Source: an uncultured Bacillota bacterium (GTDB lineage: Bacteria > Bacillota > Clostridia > Peptostreptococcales > Anaerovoracaceae). From it: a stretch of 6,506 bases of DNA. Every line of letters begins with the position of its first letter. Position 1 is the stretch's first letter. Shown here piece by piece: positions 5,176 to 6,506 of the stretch. A program made the translations under genes and the position numbers. The stretch lies in the NCBI GenBank assembly GCA_958448635.1, contig CAUDEQ010000087.1, positions 1 to 6,506 on the forward strand, in the 5' to 3' direction. A model generated the notes under the pieces. The model ran no database searches. It had not been told where the DNA came from and was given only the letters and a program-made list of their open reading frames with translations.

Positions 5176-6318
5176 TTAAAGATTTTTGATTAAATCATTT
5201 AAATACTTTCCGAGAAAACCTGATTGTATTTTAAGTGCGTTTTGGCAGGCTATTTTTATATCATGCAAAGGCTTTGTACGATCTATTTTTCCTGTTTCAA
5301 AGACAGAGTGAATCCCAAAGTCGCTGAGATTATTCAGCTTTGATTCTTTTTCCCCGGCAACAACAATGACAGGAATATTCTTTTCTTGAGCGCGCCGACT
5401 GATACCTGTGATAGCCTTTCCATTTAAGCTTTGACTGTCAAGCTTTCCTTCTCCGGTGATTACAACGCTGCAATTGTTTAGTAGTGAACTGAAGTCGACA
5501 AGATCAAGAATAAGATCGATTCCACTTATCAGCGTGCCGTTCAGGAAGGCATGTATTCCGGCACCTACACCGCCTGCAGCTCCACCACCTTTTATTTTAC
5601 TGACATCAATATTAATGCATTTACATATTGTATCAGATAATTTCTTTAGCTGAAGATCAAGCAATACTACATCGTCTTTTGAAGCACCCTTTTGCGGTGC
5701 AAATATATATGCGGCGCCGTTTTTCCCATACAGAGGATTGGTAATGTCACACATACCTGTTATTTCTATTCCATCCAATAGCTTTTCCGTTTCGGACAGA
5801 TCAATAAATTTGACATTTCCGAGGTTTTTTCCCGTAGGAATGAAATTATTGCCGTATTCATCAATAAATTTGGCATTAAGAGCTGAGGCTATTCCACAAC
5901 CTGCATCATTTGTACAGCTTCCTCCCAGGCCAAGGATTATTTTTTTACAACCTTTATGTATTGCATCAAGCATCAGCAGACCAACGCCATATGTTGTTGT
6001 ATCAAGAGGTGTAGTAGAATCAGGAGATATTGAATATCCCGCAGCAGAAGCTGTTTCGATTATGGCAGTATGATTGAAAATTGCATAGCTTGCAATAATA
6101 TCATTCATAACAGGGCCTTTTGTTTTTATCGAAATTAGTGAGGCATCTGTAAAATGCATGAAGCAGTCGACAGTGCCTTCTCCGCCATCTGCAATAGGAA
6201 TGGTAATTATATCTGAGGGGTTAAAGTAATGTGTTAATTCGGTTTTGATTATTTTACATACTTCGGTGGATGACATAGTTCCTTTGAATGAGTCGGGTAT
6301 CACAATTATTTTTTTCAT
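5176..6318 (-). CDS. glxK: Glycerate 2-kinase (GlxK/GarK family)
   Basis: Encodes 380 residues, the normal length for this family. It phosphorylates D-glycerate with ATP to 2-phosphoglycerate, passing glycerate from sugar-acid, glyoxylate or serine breakdown into lower glycolysis. Family landmarks appear in order: PDSFKGTMSS (8-17), ADGGEGTVD (43-51), KGPVMND (67-73), GLGGSCTNDAGCG (130-142), CDITNPLYGKNGAA (190-203), FAPQKGA (206-212), GGGAAGGVGAG (244-254) and TGEGKLDSQSLNGK (288-301). The ATG at 6318 begins MKKIIVIPDS as expected; only a weak AGTAGG (minus strand, 6332-6327) lies 8 nt upstream. Codons end mostly in A or T, unlike the G/C-ending choices in fhs and folD, which hints at separate origin. 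It converges on folD and need not be functionally tied to it. The family is clear; the substrate is inferred from the family. Confidence 0.95.
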   Translation of the reverse strand: MKKIIVIPDSFKGTMSSTEVCKIIKTELTHYFNPSDIITIPIADGGEGTVDCFMHFTDASLISIKTKGPVMNDIIASYAIFNHTAIIETASAAGYSISPDSTTPLDTTTYGVGLLMLDAIHKGCKKIILGLGGSCTNDAGCGIASALNAKFIDEYGNNFIPTGKNLGNVKFIDLSETEKLLDGIEITGMCDITNPLYGKNGAAYIFAPQKGASKDDVVLLDLQLKKLSDTICKCINIDVSKIKGGGAAGGVGAGIHAFLNGTLISGIDLILDLVDFSSLLNNCSVVITGEGKLDSQSLNGKAITGISRRAQEKNIPVIVVAGEKESKLNNLSDFGIHSVFETGKIDRTKPLHDIKIACQNALKIQSGFLGKYLNDLIKNL

Positions 6319-6356
6319 AGTATGTACCTACTTTTTATCAGTTTTGCAATAAACAT

Positions 6357-6385
6357 ATTATACACCATAGTTTACATGGAAATAA
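6357..6385 (-). promoter_or_regulatory. Probable promoter of glxK
   Basis: On the minus strand a perfect TATAAT (6362-6357) lies about 40 nt before the glxK start codon. The -35 position at 17 bp spacing reads TTATTT (6385-6380), a poor match to TTGACA. The spacer carries a GTTTACATGG motif (plus strand, 6370-6379). A good -10 with a weak -35 and a motif in between suggests a promoter that depends on, or is blocked by, a regulator. Confidence 0.55.
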
Positions 6386-6459
6386 AACAGGTTTATATGG
6401 TACAAATGATAATTTAGAATATAAAATATTGTTATATATGATACAATATAAACTGGTGT
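6362..6459. promoter_or_regulatory. Three-copy GTTTAYATKG motif, candidate operator set
   Basis: On the plus strand GTTTACATGG (6370-6379) and GTTTATATGG (6391-6400) are direct copies 21 bp apart, two helical turns. The reverse complement GTTTATATTG occupies 6444-6453, about 53 bp further and close to five turns. The first and third copies also share ACACCA just before the motif (6362-6367, and 6459-6454 on the minus strand). Such repeated sites flanking a promoter are typical of transcription-factor operators. AT-richness raises the chance of coincidence, and I cannot name the regulator. Confidence 0.4.
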
Positions 6460-6502
6460 GGTATAAAAAAAGTTGACAGCTTATTCTCAAGGATTCCATA
6501 AT
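6459..6502 (+). promoter_or_regulatory. Outward-facing promoter elements at right edge
   Basis: TTGACA (6473-6478), a perfect -35, is followed after 18 bp by CATAAT (6497-6502), five of six bases of a -10. Just upstream, TGG-TATAAA (6459-6467) could act as a separate extended -10. Both read off the right end, so a divergently transcribed gene probably begins just outside the window and shares its control region with glxK. Confidence 0.55.
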
Positions 6503-6506
6503 AAAA

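Noticed and set aside
6429..6447. Imperfect palindrome around TTGT...ACAA in the glxK upstream region
   Set aside because: Only about six of nine half-site positions match, in very AT-rich DNA, which is not better than chance by eye.
1..6506. Insertion sequence, phage or defence system
   Set aside because: No transposase, integrase, terminal inverted repeat or defence-type gene was seen. All long genes are recognisable housekeeping or metabolic genes.

Overview
The window looks like a piece of chromosome from a low- to mid-GC Gram-positive anaerobe, most likely class Clostridia. The L19, RbgA and RNase HII proteins read like Firmicutes orthologues. The Shine-Dalgarno sites are strong (AAGGAGG type), and a ZTP riboswitch precedes the one-carbon genes. 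The FolD belongs to a divergent type that I associate with clostridial lineages. I cannot place it to family. There is no phage, insertion sequence, CRISPR array or defence system.

Left part (1-2177): a good vegetative promoter (72-100) and a roughly 100-nt leader precede rplS (ribosomal protein L19), which ends at a clear intrinsic terminator. After it come rbgA (circularly permuted GTPase of 50S assembly) and rnhB (RNase HII), 18 nt apart and co-oriented. This is a ribosome-assembly and housekeeping block.

Middle part (2178-5160): an extended -10 promoter, a complete ZTP (pfl-motif) riboswitch and an overlapping long terminator hairpin control fhs (formate-tetrahydrofolate ligase) and folD (methylene-THF dehydrogenase). 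The two genes overlap by one base. ZTP signals shortage of 10-formyl-THF, so this is a one-carbon supply operon that should switch on when formyl-THF runs low. The FolD lacks two residues needed for the cyclohydrolase half-reaction (Lys to Ala52, Gln to Phe96), so it is probably dehydrogenase-only. Behind folD are three tandem imperfect 44-bp repeats. The folD 3' end resembles a fourth copy. A strong terminator follows and probably serves both convergent transcripts.

Right part (5161-6506): glxK, a glycerate 2-kinase, lies on the minus strand and is visibly AT-richer than fhs and folD. Its upstream region holds a TATAAT box, three copies of a GTTTAYATKG motif in direct and inverted arrangement, and outward-facing promoter elements on the plus strand. 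The last point suggests a divergently transcribed, possibly co-regulated gene just beyond the right edge.

The points most worth a second look are the FolD active-site losses under ZTP control, the repeat array that appears to grow out of the folD 3' end, and the symmetric motif set between glxK and its unseen divergent neighbour.
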